Of a stretch of DNA of 64,000 nt, positions 1-7,712 are shown piece after piece. The DNA comes from Corallococcus soli (GTDB lineage: Bacteria > Myxococcota > Myxococcia > Myxococcales > Myxococcaceae). The notes beneath the pieces are model-generated. The model saw only the letters and a program-made list of their open reading frames with translations, had not been told where the DNA came from and searched no databases. Numbering within the stretch: position 1 is the first letter of the stretch; each line of letters starts with the position of its first letter. The translations under genes were made by a program, and so were the position numbers. Location of the stretch: assembly GCF_014930455.1 (NCBI RefSeq), contig NZ_JAAIYO010000005.1, forward strand, positions 372,001-436,000, in the 5' to 3' direction.

Positions 1-1
1 G

Positions 2-349
2 ATGTTCCTGCTGTTGCCGGTGCACTTCGTGATGGGGCCGGTGCACGGCGCCATCGTGAACTGGTGCGGGCACAAGTACGGCTACCGCAACTTCAAGGGC
101 AGCGACCACTCGCGCAACACGCTGCCGGTGGACGTGCTGTGCATGGGCGAGCTGTTCCAGAACAACCACCACAAGTTCGGCGCGAGCCCGAACTTCGCGG
201 CGCGCGCCTTCGAAATCGACCCCACGTGGCAGGTGATGCGCGTGCTGTCGAAGCTGGGCGTCATCCGCATCACCACGCCCCAGCGCGCGGTGTACCCGGA
301 GCCGCGCGAGGTGGCGCGCGCCAGCGGTGGCGGGGCGCAGACGGCCTGA
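2..349 (+). CDS. acyl-CoA / fatty acid desaturase, C-terminal part (gene begins before the window)
   Basis: The visible 115 residues are the C-terminal end of a membrane fatty acid desaturase, a di-iron enzyme that introduces a double bond into acyl chains. The segment has a membrane-like start followed by [19 protein letters not shown], and the third histidine box QNNHH near residues 53-57, which binds iron. The FEIDPTW motif that usually follows is also present, and the protein ends in a short Ala/Gly-rich tail. The first ATG at base 2 is internal, because the family is about 250-300 residues long and the other histidine boxes lie upstream of the window. Family assignment is firm; the substrate and regiospecificity cannot be judged. 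Confidence 0.88.
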   Translation: MFLLLPVHFVMGPVHGAIVNWCGHKYGYRNFKGSDHSRNTLPVDVLCMGELFQNNHHKFGASPNFAARAFEIDPTWQVMRVLSKLGVIRITTPQRAVYPEPREVARASGGGAQTA

Positions 350-490
350 GGTCCTGAAGTTGAAGTCACGCGGGGGAGCCGTCCGTCAGGACTGCTCCCC
401 CGTTGTCGTTTCCGGGGGCCTGGTGCCGGCCCTGCTGGAGGCGGTTGGCGCTGGCGCCCCTGGGAGGTGCGCTGCCACACTCCCCGGGAA

Positions 491-1108
491 ATGACGTTCC
501 GGACATGTGGCCTGCTCCTGGTGATGCTCTGCGCCTGCTCGACGACGGAGCAGAGGCCGCTGCATCAGGTGGCGGTGCCCTGGGTGGCGCCCCTCGCGGG
601 ACCGAAGCCCGTGTTGATGCCGGCGCCCATGGGGCTGACGCCTCCGGTGACCGTCATGGTGGATCCCCGGGTGCATCCGGATCCCGAAGCGCAGGGGGTC
701 GGCGCGAACCGGAGACCGCCCGTCCCTGTTACTCCGAACGGCGACCCGAAGTGCATCCCCGAGAGAGTGCCGCACCTGGGAGGCGACGTCCTGCACAACC
801 AGTGCGCCGACAGGGTTCCCCAGAACGGCATGAGCGGGTTCGATGTCCTGGTCAACGGCAAGCGCTTCGATGCGCTGCAATCCGCTGCCCGTATCCTGTG
901 GGAGATCAAGACCGACAACTTCGATACGTACACACCCGCCCTTCAGGAGATCGTGATTCGGAAGCAGGTGGCGGAGCTGCGGCGTGAACGCGACTTGGCA
1001 AAGGCGTGCGGATACGGCTTCCGTGTCGGAGTGCGAAGCAGCAAGCATGTGACCGAGCTACGCGATGCTGCGGACGACCTGACTGTCGTCCTCATGGACT
1101 GGTGCTGA
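491..1108 (+). CDS. DUF6310-type lipoprotein with a possible PD-(D/E)XK nuclease-like domain
   Basis: This 205-residue protein begins with a lipoprotein signal: a hydrophobic stretch ending LLVMLCAC, where the last Cys would be lipidated. I chose ATG 491 over the upstream ATG 467 because it places the signal at the N-terminus. After a Pro-rich linker comes a compact domain with CIPERVPHLGG, HNQCAD, GFDVLVNGKRFDAL and LWEIKTDNFDTY. This pattern is typical of myxobacterial DUF6310 proteins. The Asp in GFDVLV and the E-x-K in LWEIKT are spaced as in PD-(D/E)XK nucleases, so a DNase effector is possible; that is inference. The next gene starts two bases after its stop, as expected for an effector and partner. 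Confidence 0.7.
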   Translation: MTFRTCGLLLVMLCACSTTEQRPLHQVAVPWVAPLAGPKPVLMPAPMGLTPPVTVMVDPRVHPDPEAQGVGANRRPPVPVTPNGDPKCIPERVPHLGGDVLHNQCADRVPQNGMSGFDVLVNGKRFDALQSAARILWEIKTDNFDTYTPALQEIVIRKQVAELRRERDLAKACGYGFRVGVRSSKHVTELRDAADDLTVVLMDWC

Positions 1109-1110
1109 AG

Positions 1111-1893
1111 ATGGTTGTCCCGAAAGACACACTTCGCTTGAAGGTCTACGCGCCCTGGCTCGTGGACGGAGACACGCGTCCCCTGGCGGTGGTCCACGGC
1201 ATGGAACGCGCGCTGCCCGGCCTGCGTCTCGCGTGGACCATTTCAGACGAAGGGCAATTCATCTTGCTGCCACAGCGCGACGCCTGGGTCATGGAGACAC
1301 AGCCAGACGAGGTGCTTCCGCTTCTGTGCAACGGCGACGAGAGCCACTTCGTGACGCTCTCCGGATTCAAGCTCTGGGCCAGTGCGGCACCGGGCGGCCA
1401 GACACAGCTCGACGTACATGCGAAGTTGCCCCTGGATGCCACAACCCTTGCTGCGGCAGAAGCCGTGCTGGAAGCCGTGGCGGAGGGTGCGCACGCTCAC
1501 TGGGGGCGGATGACCCCCGGCAACGCGTCCATGGAGATCGCGCTTCAGACAGCCCGCACTGTCAAAGCTGGCGGACCCGCAGGGCCGCCAGCCCCCCCGC
1601 GCGGGTTGCCAGCGCTCAAGCTTTGCGAGGACATCCGCTCGCCGGAGATCCCCTACTACCTCGGGTGGCTGAACTACTGGTCCGCCGCCACCGTCCGGAC
1701 CCTCGGGTTCCCGGACCCGACGCGCGACGCGGAGCTGCTGTCCCGCTCGCGGCGCACCCCGACGGGCGGATGGGTCGTGCGCCTCACGGAGGCGCCGCTC
1801 GACCTCGACAACCCCAGCCACCTGGAAGCGCTCCTGCGCGCCTACGAGCGCTTCCCGGAAATCGGCGGACGCTCCGACCTCAGCGCGCCTTGA
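1111..1893 (+). CDS. DUF5953-like protein, partner of the DUF6310 lipoprotein
   Basis: A 260-residue soluble protein with no signal peptide, starting at ATG 1111, two bases after the preceding stop. It resembles the myxobacterial DUF5953 family, which I recall as commonly adjacent to DUF6310 genes. The N-terminal half has the pattern LRLKVYAPWLVDGD and DEGQFILLPQRDAWV; the C-terminal half has a conserved-looking WLNYWSAATVRTLGFPDP stretch. No catalytic motif is visible. Size, lack of export signal and tight coupling to a secreted-type lipoprotein are compatible with an immunity protein, but this is not demonstrated. The 3' end overlaps the convergent reductase gene by 14 bases. Confidence 0.6.
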   Translation: MVVPKDTLRLKVYAPWLVDGDTRPLAVVHGMERALPGLRLAWTISDEGQFILLPQRDAWVMETQPDEVLPLLCNGDESHFVTLSGFKLWASAAPGGQTQLDVHAKLPLDATTLAAAEAVLEAVAEGAHAHWGRMTPGNASMEIALQTARTVKAGGPAGPPAPPRGLPALKLCEDIRSPEIPYYLGWLNYWSAATVRTLGFPDPTRDAELLSRSRRTPTGGWVVRLTEAPLDLDNPSHLEALLRAYERFPEIGGRSDLSAP

Positions 1894-2737
1894 GCGCCGC
1901 GCCCACCGCCTCCGCGAGCTTCGTCGTGGGCCGCCCGATGAGCCGGCTCAGCGTGTGGCTGTCATTGAACAGCTCACCCTTCGCGAGCCCCGCGTCCGCG
2001 TCCGCCAGGATGTCCGCGTACGGCTTCGGCAGCCCCACCTTCACCAGCGCGGCCGAGTACTCCGGCGCCGGCAGGTCCACGTACGCCACCGCCTTGCCCG
2101 ACTGGCGCGACACCTCCGCCGCGTACTCCGTCATCGTGAAGGCCGTGTCCCCCGCCAGCTCGTACACCTGGCCCTCGTGGCCCGTGCCCGTGAGCACCGC
2201 CACCGCCGCGTCCGCGTAGTCCTCGCGGCTGGCCGGGGCCACCCGGCCGTCCTTCGCGCTGCCCTGCACCACGCCGTACTGCAGCGCCGGCGCCAGGTTC
2301 TCCGTGTAGTTCTCGAAGTACCAGCCATTGCGCAGGAACGTGAACGGCACCCCTGATGCCCTGAGGGCCTCCTCGGTGGCCTTGTGCTCCGCCGCCAGCG
2401 CGATGCCCGTCGTGTCCGCGGACAGGATGCTCGTGTACGCCAGCCGCTTCACGCCCGCCTTCTTCGCCGCGTCAATCACCGCCGAGTGCTGCGGGAAGCG
2501 CTTGCCCACCTCGTTCGCGGAGATGAGCAGCACCGTGTCCCCCTTCGCGAACGCCCCGTCCAGGGTCCCCGGCTGGCTGTAGTCCACCCGGCGCACCTGC
2601 ACCCCGCGCGCCGCCAGGTCCTTCGCCTTGTCCGGGTCCCGCACCGCCACCGCGACCTGGTTCGCGGGCACCTTCTTCAAGAGCCCCTCGACGACAAACC
2701 GCCCCAGCTTCCCCGTGGCTCCAGTGACGACGATCAT
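1880..2737 (-). CDS. atypical SDR / NmrA-like NAD(P)H-dependent quinone reductase
   Basis: This 285-residue protein starts MIVVTGATGKLGRFV, a Rossmann fold with the NAD(P)-binding TGATGKLG motif at residues 5-12. It has the NmrA/QorB-like layout with VRRVDYSQPGTLDGAF, and no classical YxxxK catalytic pair is evident. Such enzymes reduce quinones or azo compounds or act as redox sensors in the cytoplasm. An upstream in-frame ATG at 2809 would add 24 Arg-rich residues and would overlap the promoter repeats, so ATG 2737 is preferred. It is divergent from an HxlR-type regulator, an arrangement known for qor2/qorR-like pairs, which suggests control by that regulator under electrophile or redox stress. 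Confidence 0.82.
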   Translation of the reverse strand: MIVVTGATGKLGRFVVEGLLKKVPANQVAVAVRDPDKAKDLAARGVQVRRVDYSQPGTLDGAFAKGDTVLLISANEVGKRFPQHSAVIDAAKKAGVKRLAYTSILSADTTGIALAAEHKATEEALRASGVPFTFLRNGWYFENYTENLAPALQYGVVQGSAKDGRVAPASREDYADAAVAVLTGTGHEGQVYELAGDTAFTMTEYAAEVSRQSGKAVAYVDLPAPEYSAALVKVGLPKPYADILADADAGLAKGELFNDSHTLSRLIGRPTTKLAEAVGAALKAR

Positions 2738-2785
2738 GACCCGTGCCTCTTTCTTCCCGCGCCGTGCGCGTGGATTCGGACTGGC

Positions 2786-2841
2786 ACTTACCCTAACGGG
2801 GGTACTCACTTTCCGTAAGTACGCACCTTATGGTAAGTATC
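2786..2841. promoter_or_regulatory. candidate HxlR operator cluster in the divergent promoter region
   Basis: Between the two divergent genes are related elements: ACTTACC at 2786-2792, ACTTTCCGTAAGT at 2808-2820 (ACTT/AAGT inverted repeat) and CTTATGGTAAG at 2827-2837. The last ends eight bases before the regulator's ATG. The repeated GTAAGTA core is AT-richer than its surroundings. HxlR regulators commonly bind such inverted repeats over divergent promoters, so autorepression and control of the reductase are likely. No footprint is available. Confidence 0.5.
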
Positions 2842-2845
2842 AATC

Positions 2846-3256
2846 ATGAAGGCAAGCAAGGGCAGCGCACTGCTGGCGAAGGTGAAGCAGCGGGGGGACC
2901 TGTACGCGGCCGTGTGTCCGTCGCGCGGGGTGCTGGAGCACCTCACCAGCCGCTGGGGCGTGCTGGTGCTCATCGCGCTGCGGGAGGAGGGCACCCACCG
3001 CTTCAGCGAGCTGCGCCGCAAGGTGGGCGGGGTGAGCGAGAAGATGCTCGCCCAGACGCTCCAAGCCCTGGAGCAGGACGGCTTCGTGCTGCGCGAGGCC
3101 CACCCGGTGATTCCCCCGCACGTGGACTACAGCCTCACCCCCCTGGGCCAGGAGGTCGCCGAGCACGTGAAGGGCCTGACCACCTGGATTGAAGACAACC
3201 TGCACCGGGTGCTCACCGCCCGGACCCAGGAGGTCCGCCGCAAGAAGGCCTCCTGA
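2846..3256 (+). CDS. HxlR-family winged-helix transcriptional regulator
   Basis: The 136-residue protein matches the HxlR/DUF24 family: winged helix with RWGVLVLIALREEGTHRFSE, then the recognition region GVSEKMLAQTLQALEQDGFV and the wing HVDYSLTPLGQEV. The Cys in CPSRG near residue 29 sits where redox-sensing members such as QorR and YodB carry their sensor thiol. It starts at ATG 2846 directly after the repeated GTAAGT elements and is divergent from the SDR/quinone reductase, its probable target. The C-terminus is basic (RRKKAS). Confident as a family call; thiol sensing is an inference from the Cys position. Confidence 0.88.
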   Translation: MKASKGSALLAKVKQRGDLYAAVCPSRGVLEHLTSRWGVLVLIALREEGTHRFSELRRKVGGVSEKMLAQTLQALEQDGFVLREAHPVIPPHVDYSLTPLGQEVAEHVKGLTTWIEDNLHRVLTARTQEVRRKKAS

Positions 3257-3333
3257 CCCGGCAGGCGGCCCGCGCCCCCTCCCCCGGACGCCGGCCGGCG
3301 GAACGGACGAAGGCGAAGGGCCGGGGCTCGCGT

Positions 3334-3339
3334 TAAGAC
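3334..3339 (+). promoter_or_regulatory. -10-like hexamer TAAGAC, seven bases before the GTG start
   Basis: TAAGAC ends seven bases before GTG 3347 and no Shine-Dalgarno sequence intervenes. The spacing places transcription initiation at or beside the start codon, suggesting a leaderless mRNA. It is one of nine similar cases in the window. Confidence 0.35.
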
Positions 3340-3346
3340 TGCCCCC

Positions 3347-4543
3347 GTGCCCGTCGACACCCCGCTCCAGGTCCGCATCCTCGATGCCATCCACGACGTC
3401 CCGGCCGCGCGGTGGGACGCGCTCGTCGCCCCCGGCGCGCCGCCCTTCGTGCGCCATGCGTGGCTGTCCGCCATGGAGGAGAGCGGCAGCGCCACCGAGG
3501 ACACCGGCTGGGCCCCGCACCACCTGACGCTGTGGCGGGGCAAGACGCTGGTCGCCGCCGCGCCCGCCTACCTCAAGTTCCACAGCATGGGCGAATACAT
3601 CTACGACTTCGGCTGGGCCAACGCCGCCGCCCAGCTGGGCGTGGAGTACTACCCCAAGCTGCTCGTGGGCGGCCCCCTGTCCCCCGCCACCGTGCCGCGC
3701 TTCCTCATCGCCCCGGGCGAGGACGCCCCCGCCCTGCGCCGCGCGCTCCTGGAGGCAGCGGTGGCCAGCGCCGAGGACGCGGGGTGCTCCGGGGTGCACG
3801 TCCTCTACCCCACCGACGAGGAGGCGGACTTCCTGGAGGAGGCCGGGCTCGCGCGCCGCATCACCCTCCAGTTCCACTGGAAGAACCCCGGCTATCAAAG
3901 CTACGACGACTACCTGGCGCGCTTCGACTCCAAGCGCCGCCACCAGCTCAAGCGCGAGCGCGCCGCCGCGGCCACCCAGGGCATCCAGCTGCGCACCGTG
4001 CGGGGCGCGGACCTGGGCCCGGAGCACGCCAAGCGCGCGTACACCTTCTACACCTCCACCTGCGAGCGCCACGCCTGGGGCCAGGTGCAGCTCACCCCGG
4101 GCTTCTTCGACCGCGTGTTCCAGCACCTGCCCCAGTCCGTGGAGATGGTGGAGGCGGTGAGGGACGGTCAGGTCATCGCGGGCGCCTTCAACCTGGTCAG
4201 CCCGGAGCGGCTCTACGGCCGCTACTGGGGCTGCACGGAGGAGCACCCCTTCCTGCACTTCAACGTCTGCCTGTACCAGTCCGTGGACGACTGCATCCAG
4301 ACGGGCCGCAAGGTGTTCGAGCCCGGCGCGGGCGGCGAACACAAGGTGTCGCGCGGCTTCGAGCCCACCGCCGTGCACAGCGCCCACCTGATTTTCGACA
4401 AGCGCCTGGACAAGGCCGTGCGGGGCTTCCTGCGCATGGAGCGCCAGCGCCTGGCGCCCGCGGTGGAGGAGGCCGAGCGCATCTGCGGCCTCAAGCCGTG
4501 GAACCCCGCGCCCCCCGTCGCCCCCGGGTCCACCGGAACCTGA
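3347..4543 (+). CDS. FemAB-like / GNAT-fold N-acyltransferase (peptidogalycan-biosynthesis-type, COG3146)
   Basis: This 398-residue cytosolic protein has the hallmarks of the FemAB_like family: an N-terminal PPFVRHAWLSAMEESG segment, YDFGWANAAAQLGVEYYPKLLVGGPLSP, and the middle block KRRHQLKRERAAAATQGI. The C-terminal acyltransferase half has RLYGRYWGCTEEHPFLHFNVCLYQ and FEPGAGGEHKVSRGFEPT, where the family's most conserved residues lie. Homologues are annotated as GNAT N-acetyltransferases of unknown substrate; transfer of an aminoacyl or acyl group to an envelope amine is the usual guess. The start is GTG 3347, preceded by a -10-like TAAGAC. It appears monocistronic. Confidence 0.8.
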   Translation: MPVDTPLQVRILDAIHDVPAARWDALVAPGAPPFVRHAWLSAMEESGSATEDTGWAPHHLTLWRGKTLVAAAPAYLKFHSMGEYIYDFGWANAAAQLGVEYYPKLLVGGPLSPATVPRFLIAPGEDAPALRRALLEAAVASAEDAGCSGVHVLYPTDEEADFLEEAGLARRITLQFHWKNPGYQSYDDYLARFDSKRRHQLKRERAAAATQGIQLRTVRGADLGPEHAKRAYTFYTSTCERHAWGQVQLTPGFFDRVFQHLPQSVEMVEAVRDGQVIAGAFNLVSPERLYGRYWGCTEEHPFLHFNVCLYQSVDDCIQTGRKVFEPGAGGEHKVSRGFEPTAVHSAHLIFDKRLDKAVRGFLRMERQRLAPAVEEAERICGLKPWNPAPPVAPGSTGT

Positions 4544-4622
4544 ACCCGCACCGGAAGTCGTGGGAACCCCGAGCGTCTGTCCGCCAGCCCACCGGCCGAA
4601 TGACGACGGCGCTCGGTTGAAG

Positions 4623-4650
4623 TTGTGAAATCGGGGTGAACCTCTAGAGT
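4623..4650 (+). promoter_or_regulatory. probable promoter (TTGTGA - 16 - TAGAGT) of the Sufu-domain gene
   Basis: TTGTGA at 4623-4628 and TAGAGT at 4645-4650 are 16 bases apart, and the hexamer ends eight bases before ATG 4659. There is no Shine-Dalgarno sequence in between, so transcription probably begins at the start codon. Confidence 0.45.
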
Positions 4651-4658
4651 CCGCCCCC

Positions 4659-5354
4659 ATGAAAGTCCCGGAGACAGAGGAAGACTTCATCCAGTGGTAC
4701 GAAGACTGCTGGGCCGACCGTGACGAGGTGGAGTACCCGAAGCTCTTCGGCGCCATCCGCGAGGACGTGGACCTCCTGGAAGGCACCGGCGTGCTGGAGG
4801 GGTGGTTGGAGAGCGAGCTGGCCCAGGGTCAGACGTTGGATCCGAACTGGCTCCCCATGGGCGTGCGCGTGGCGCCTCCCAGCCCCGAGTACCCGTACTG
4901 GACCTACGTGACGAGCGGCCTGTCCAATCCCTTCACGGTGTCGCCCGGCGAGGAGCTGGCGGACGACGCGCGCAGCGGCCTGGGCTACGAGATGGTCATC
5001 CACACGCCCGAGGAGGAGCGCTGGCCCGTGCTGCGCCTCATGGACATGATGGCCTACAACCTCGTGTGCGCGCGGCTGTTCGCCATGGGGCACCGCTACC
5101 CGGTGGACGGCACCCTCACCGGCGGCGAGACGAAGCTTTCGGGCTTCGTGTTCGTGAAGGACGCGACGCGCCCCAGCCACTTCACCCTGCCCAGCGGCCA
5201 GGTGGAGCTGCTCACGCTGGTGGGCGTGACGAAGAACGAGATGGCCTTCTCTCGCTCCAACGGCATGGACAAGCTGCTCCAGAAGCTGGCGGACCCGGCG
5301 AACCCGGGCACCGCGTACATCACCCGGCCGGAGCGCGAGGAAGTGAAGCTGTAA
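4659..5354 (+). CDS. suppressor-of-fused (Sufu) domain protein
   Basis: A 231-residue cytosolic protein with the bacterial Sufu pattern: PYWTYVTSGLSNPF, GLGYEMVIHTPEEERWPV, a helix LMDMMAYNLVCARLFAMGHRYP, and the terminal half GQVELLTLVGVTKNEMAFSR. In bacteria this domain appears in stand-alone proteins and in immunity-type proteins of polymorphic toxin systems; its biochemical role is not established. No toxin gene lies immediately upstream, so immunity function is not supported here. Start ATG 4659 follows a promoter-like TAGAGT by eight bases. The gene converges on the histidine kinase gene, leaving 22 bases between stops. Confidence 0.75.
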   Translation: MKVPETEEDFIQWYEDCWADRDEVEYPKLFGAIREDVDLLEGTGVLEGWLESELAQGQTLDPNWLPMGVRVAPPSPEYPYWTYVTSGLSNPFTVSPGEELADDARSGLGYEMVIHTPEEERWPVLRLMDMMAYNLVCARLFAMGHRYPVDGTLTGGETKLSGFVFVKDATRPSHFTLPSGQVELLTLVGVTKNEMAFSRSNGMDKLLQKLADPANPGTAYITRPEREEVKL

Positions 5355-5376
5355 TCCCCTTCAGGGACCTGCCTGA

Positions 5377-7404
5377 TCAACCTTCGCGCGCGGGGTGCCG
5401 GACGACGGCCCCCGGGCGCGGAGGCGAGGAGTCCACGAGCGCGAGCAGCAGGCCCGGCTCGAAGGGCTTGTCGATGCGCGGCAGGGGCACGGCCTGGAGG
5501 AACGTGCGGGCGCGCTCGGTGAAGCTGCCGCCCGTCATGAACACGAAGCGCGACAGCAGCTCCGGCCGGCGCCGCGACAGCTCCGCGTGCACGTCCATCC
5601 CGGTCAGGTCCGCCATCATCAGGTCGCAGAAGACGCGGTCGAAGGCGTCGTCGTGCTCCAGCAGCGCCAGGGCCTCCCGGCCGCTGTGGGCCACCACCAC
5701 GTCGTGCTGACGGCCGAGCATCCGCCGCAGCACCGCGGTGAGCTGCGGCTCGTCGTCCACCACCAGCACGCGCTTGCGCTGGGGCCCGTCCGCCTCGCGC
5801 ACCGCGGGGACCTGGGGCTGGACGGAGGCCTCCGCCACGGGCAGCCGCACCTGGAAGGTGCTGCCCATGCCCGGGATGCTGGTGGCGGTGAGCTCCCCGT
5901 GCATGCTGCGCACGAGGCCCAGGCAGATGGACAGCCCCAGCCCGGTGCCCTCGCCCAGCGGGCGCGTGGTGAAGAACGGCTCGAAGGCGCGCTGGAGCAC
6001 CTCCGGCGTCATGCCCAGGCCGGTGTCGGACACCTCCACCAGCACCCACGCGCCCTCGCGGCGGGTGGTGACCGTCACCCGGTGGCCTTCGAAGTCGCCA
6101 GTGGGGATGGCGTGCGCGGCGTTGATGAGCAGGTGCAGGAACACCTGGCCCAGGCGCGCCTCGTGGGCCAGCGCCTGGGGCACCTGCCCGAAGCAGCGCT
6201 CCACCTGGGCGCGGCTGCGCAGGTGGGTCATCGCCAGGGAGATGCCGAACTCCAGCGCCGTGTGCACGTCCACCGGGGACAGGCGCAGCTCGTCCGCGCG
6301 GGCGAAGGTCTGGAGGTCGCGCACGATGACGCGGATGCGCTCGGCCCCCTCGCGCGCCTCGCGCAGGGCCTCCAGCGCCTCGCCCAGCGACGCCTGCACC
6401 GCGGGGCCGGCGCCGGCGCGGCGGGCCAGCGCCGTGAGCTGCTCCACCGCGAACTGGAGGTTGCCGGCGACGTAGGACAGGGGGTTGTTGATTTCGTGGC
6501 CCACGCCCGCGGCGAGCTGGCCCGCCATGGCCAGCTTCTCCGACTGCACCAGCCGCTCCCGCGCGGCCATCAGCTCGTGCGTGCGGCGCTGGGCCAGGGC
6601 CTCCGCCTCCAGCCGGCCGGAGTGCTCGCGGGCGAGCAGCGCGTCGCGCTCCGCCTGGACGCGCTTCTTGTCGGTGACGTCGCGCGCGTAGGCGGAGATG
6701 TTGCGGCCGCTCGACCAGGTGTGCACCTCGTGCCAGCGCTCCCGCGCGGTGCGCAGCTCGAAGAGGCGGTAGCCCTCCTCCGTGGCCACCTCGCGCAGCG
6801 CGCGCTCCATGGGCGTGCCGCACATCTCCGGGCACGCCTCCCACAGCACGCGGCGGAAGAGCGTCTCCTGGGTGTGTCCGGTGAGCGCGGCGGCCTTGCG
6901 GTTCACGTAGGTGATGCGCCAGTCCGTATCCACGGTGAAGAAGGCGTCCGGCATGCTCTCCAGCACGTCGCGCACCCAGTCCAGCGTGTCGCGCAGCCCC
7001 TCCTCCATCCGCTGGGCGCTGGTGACGTCGCGCAGCCGCACCAGCACCCCGTCGCGCAGGGGCACGGCGGTGCTCTGCAGCCAGACCTCCCCTTCGGCGA
7101 AGTTGTCCGCGCGCGGCCGGCCGGACTCCACCACCTGGCGCAGGACGTCCATGCGGTCCGCCAGCCCGTCCGGCGCGGACACCTCGCCCAGGCGCCGTCC
7201 GCGCAGGAACTCCGCGTCGTGGCCCAGCGCGCGCGCGGCGGCGGGGTTCGCCCACAGCCACTCGAAGTCGATGATGGCGCCGACGTCGGAGCGCACGGCG
7301 CGCAGCACCATGCAGGCCTCGGGGTGCTCTCGCTCGGCCTCTTCGAGCGCGGCCAGGAGCGAATCCGGGAGCGGAAGGGCCACGGTCGTGTCGGTCGCGG
7401 ACAT
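5377..7404 (-). CDS. hybrid sensor histidine kinase / response regulator with PAS domains
   Basis: The 675-residue protein has two PAS-type sensor domains (about residues 20-125 and 135-250), a coiled stretch, and a HisKA domain. The H-box is GVGHEINNPLSY, whose His is the phosphorylation site. An HATPase_c domain follows with NAAHAI (N box), DTGLGM (G1) and GTGLGLSI (G2). A C-terminal receiver starts VLVVDDEP with phospho-acceptor Asp in FCDLMMADLTGMD and the conserved Lys in IDKPFE. No membrane segment is visible, so signals are probably cytoplasmic. I chose ATG 7404 because GGAGGAGG precedes it; the frame stays open farther upstream but without a good ribosome site. The partner regulator is not adjacent. 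Confidence 0.9.
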   Translation of the reverse strand: MSATDTTVALPLPDSLLAALEEAEREHPEACMVLRAVRSDVGAIIDFEWLWANPAAARALGHDAEFLRGRRLGEVSAPDGLADRMDVLRQVVESGRPRADNFAEGEVWLQSTAVPLRDGVLVRLRDVTSAQRMEEGLRDTLDWVRDVLESMPDAFFTVDTDWRITYVNRKAAALTGHTQETLFRRVLWEACPEMCGTPMERALREVATEEGYRLFELRTARERWHEVHTWSSGRNISAYARDVTDKKRVQAERDALLAREHSGRLEAEALAQRRTHELMAARERLVQSEKLAMAGQLAAGVGHEINNPLSYVAGNLQFAVEQLTALARRAGAGPAVQASLGEALEALREAREGAERIRVIVRDLQTFARADELRLSPVDVHTALEFGISLAMTHLRSRAQVERCFGQVPQALAHEARLGQVFLHLLINAAHAIPTGDFEGHRVTVTTRREGAWVLVEVSDTGLGMTPEVLQRAFEPFFTTRPLGEGTGLGLSICLGLVRSMHGELTATSIPGMGSTFQVRLPVAEASVQPQVPAVREADGPQRKRVLVVDDEPQLTAVLRRMLGRQHDVVVAHSGREALALLEHDDAFDRVFCDLMMADLTGMDVHAELSRRRPELLSRFVFMTGGSFTERARTFLQAVPLPRIDKPFEPGLLLALVDSSPPRPGAVVRHPAREG

Positions 7405-7712
7405 CCGCCTCCTCCGGCGCATCCTGTGGGGACGGAAAGACTCCCCCTGACAGGATTTCCTGCGTGGCCCGGGCCCTGACCCAACCCCCGGGGCCCCGCA
7501 TGTCGCCACGAATCGCACGGCGGCTCAAGTGAGGGTCCTCCCGTACGCGAATTTCACACCAGTCTTGATTTGCATGTAATTGGGACACGAACGAGGAGGC
7601 CTACCAGGGGGGCCAAGGCAGGCGGACTACCTCCTGAGAGGGATGGCGGAGCCGGGCGCCTCTTGAAAGGGCTCCCAGGCCACCGGGACGTCGGCCACAC
7701 TCGTCCCCGACC
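7405..7712. other. 308-base divergent intergenic region with an inverted repeat
   Basis: The space between the kinase (minus) and the epimerase (plus) must contain both promoters. The only clear structure is the inverted repeat ATCCTGT (7421-7427) / ACAGGAT (7450-7456), which ends about 17 bases from the kinase start and could be an operator or a leader hairpin. An AT-richer patch lies at about 7560-7582. I see no further gene here. Confidence 0.4.

Noticed and set aside
2840-4786. 648-residue open frame on the minus strand
   Set aside because: It covers the HxlR regulator and the acetyltransferase in antisense, is low-complexity and has no domain; GC-rich third positions create such shadows.
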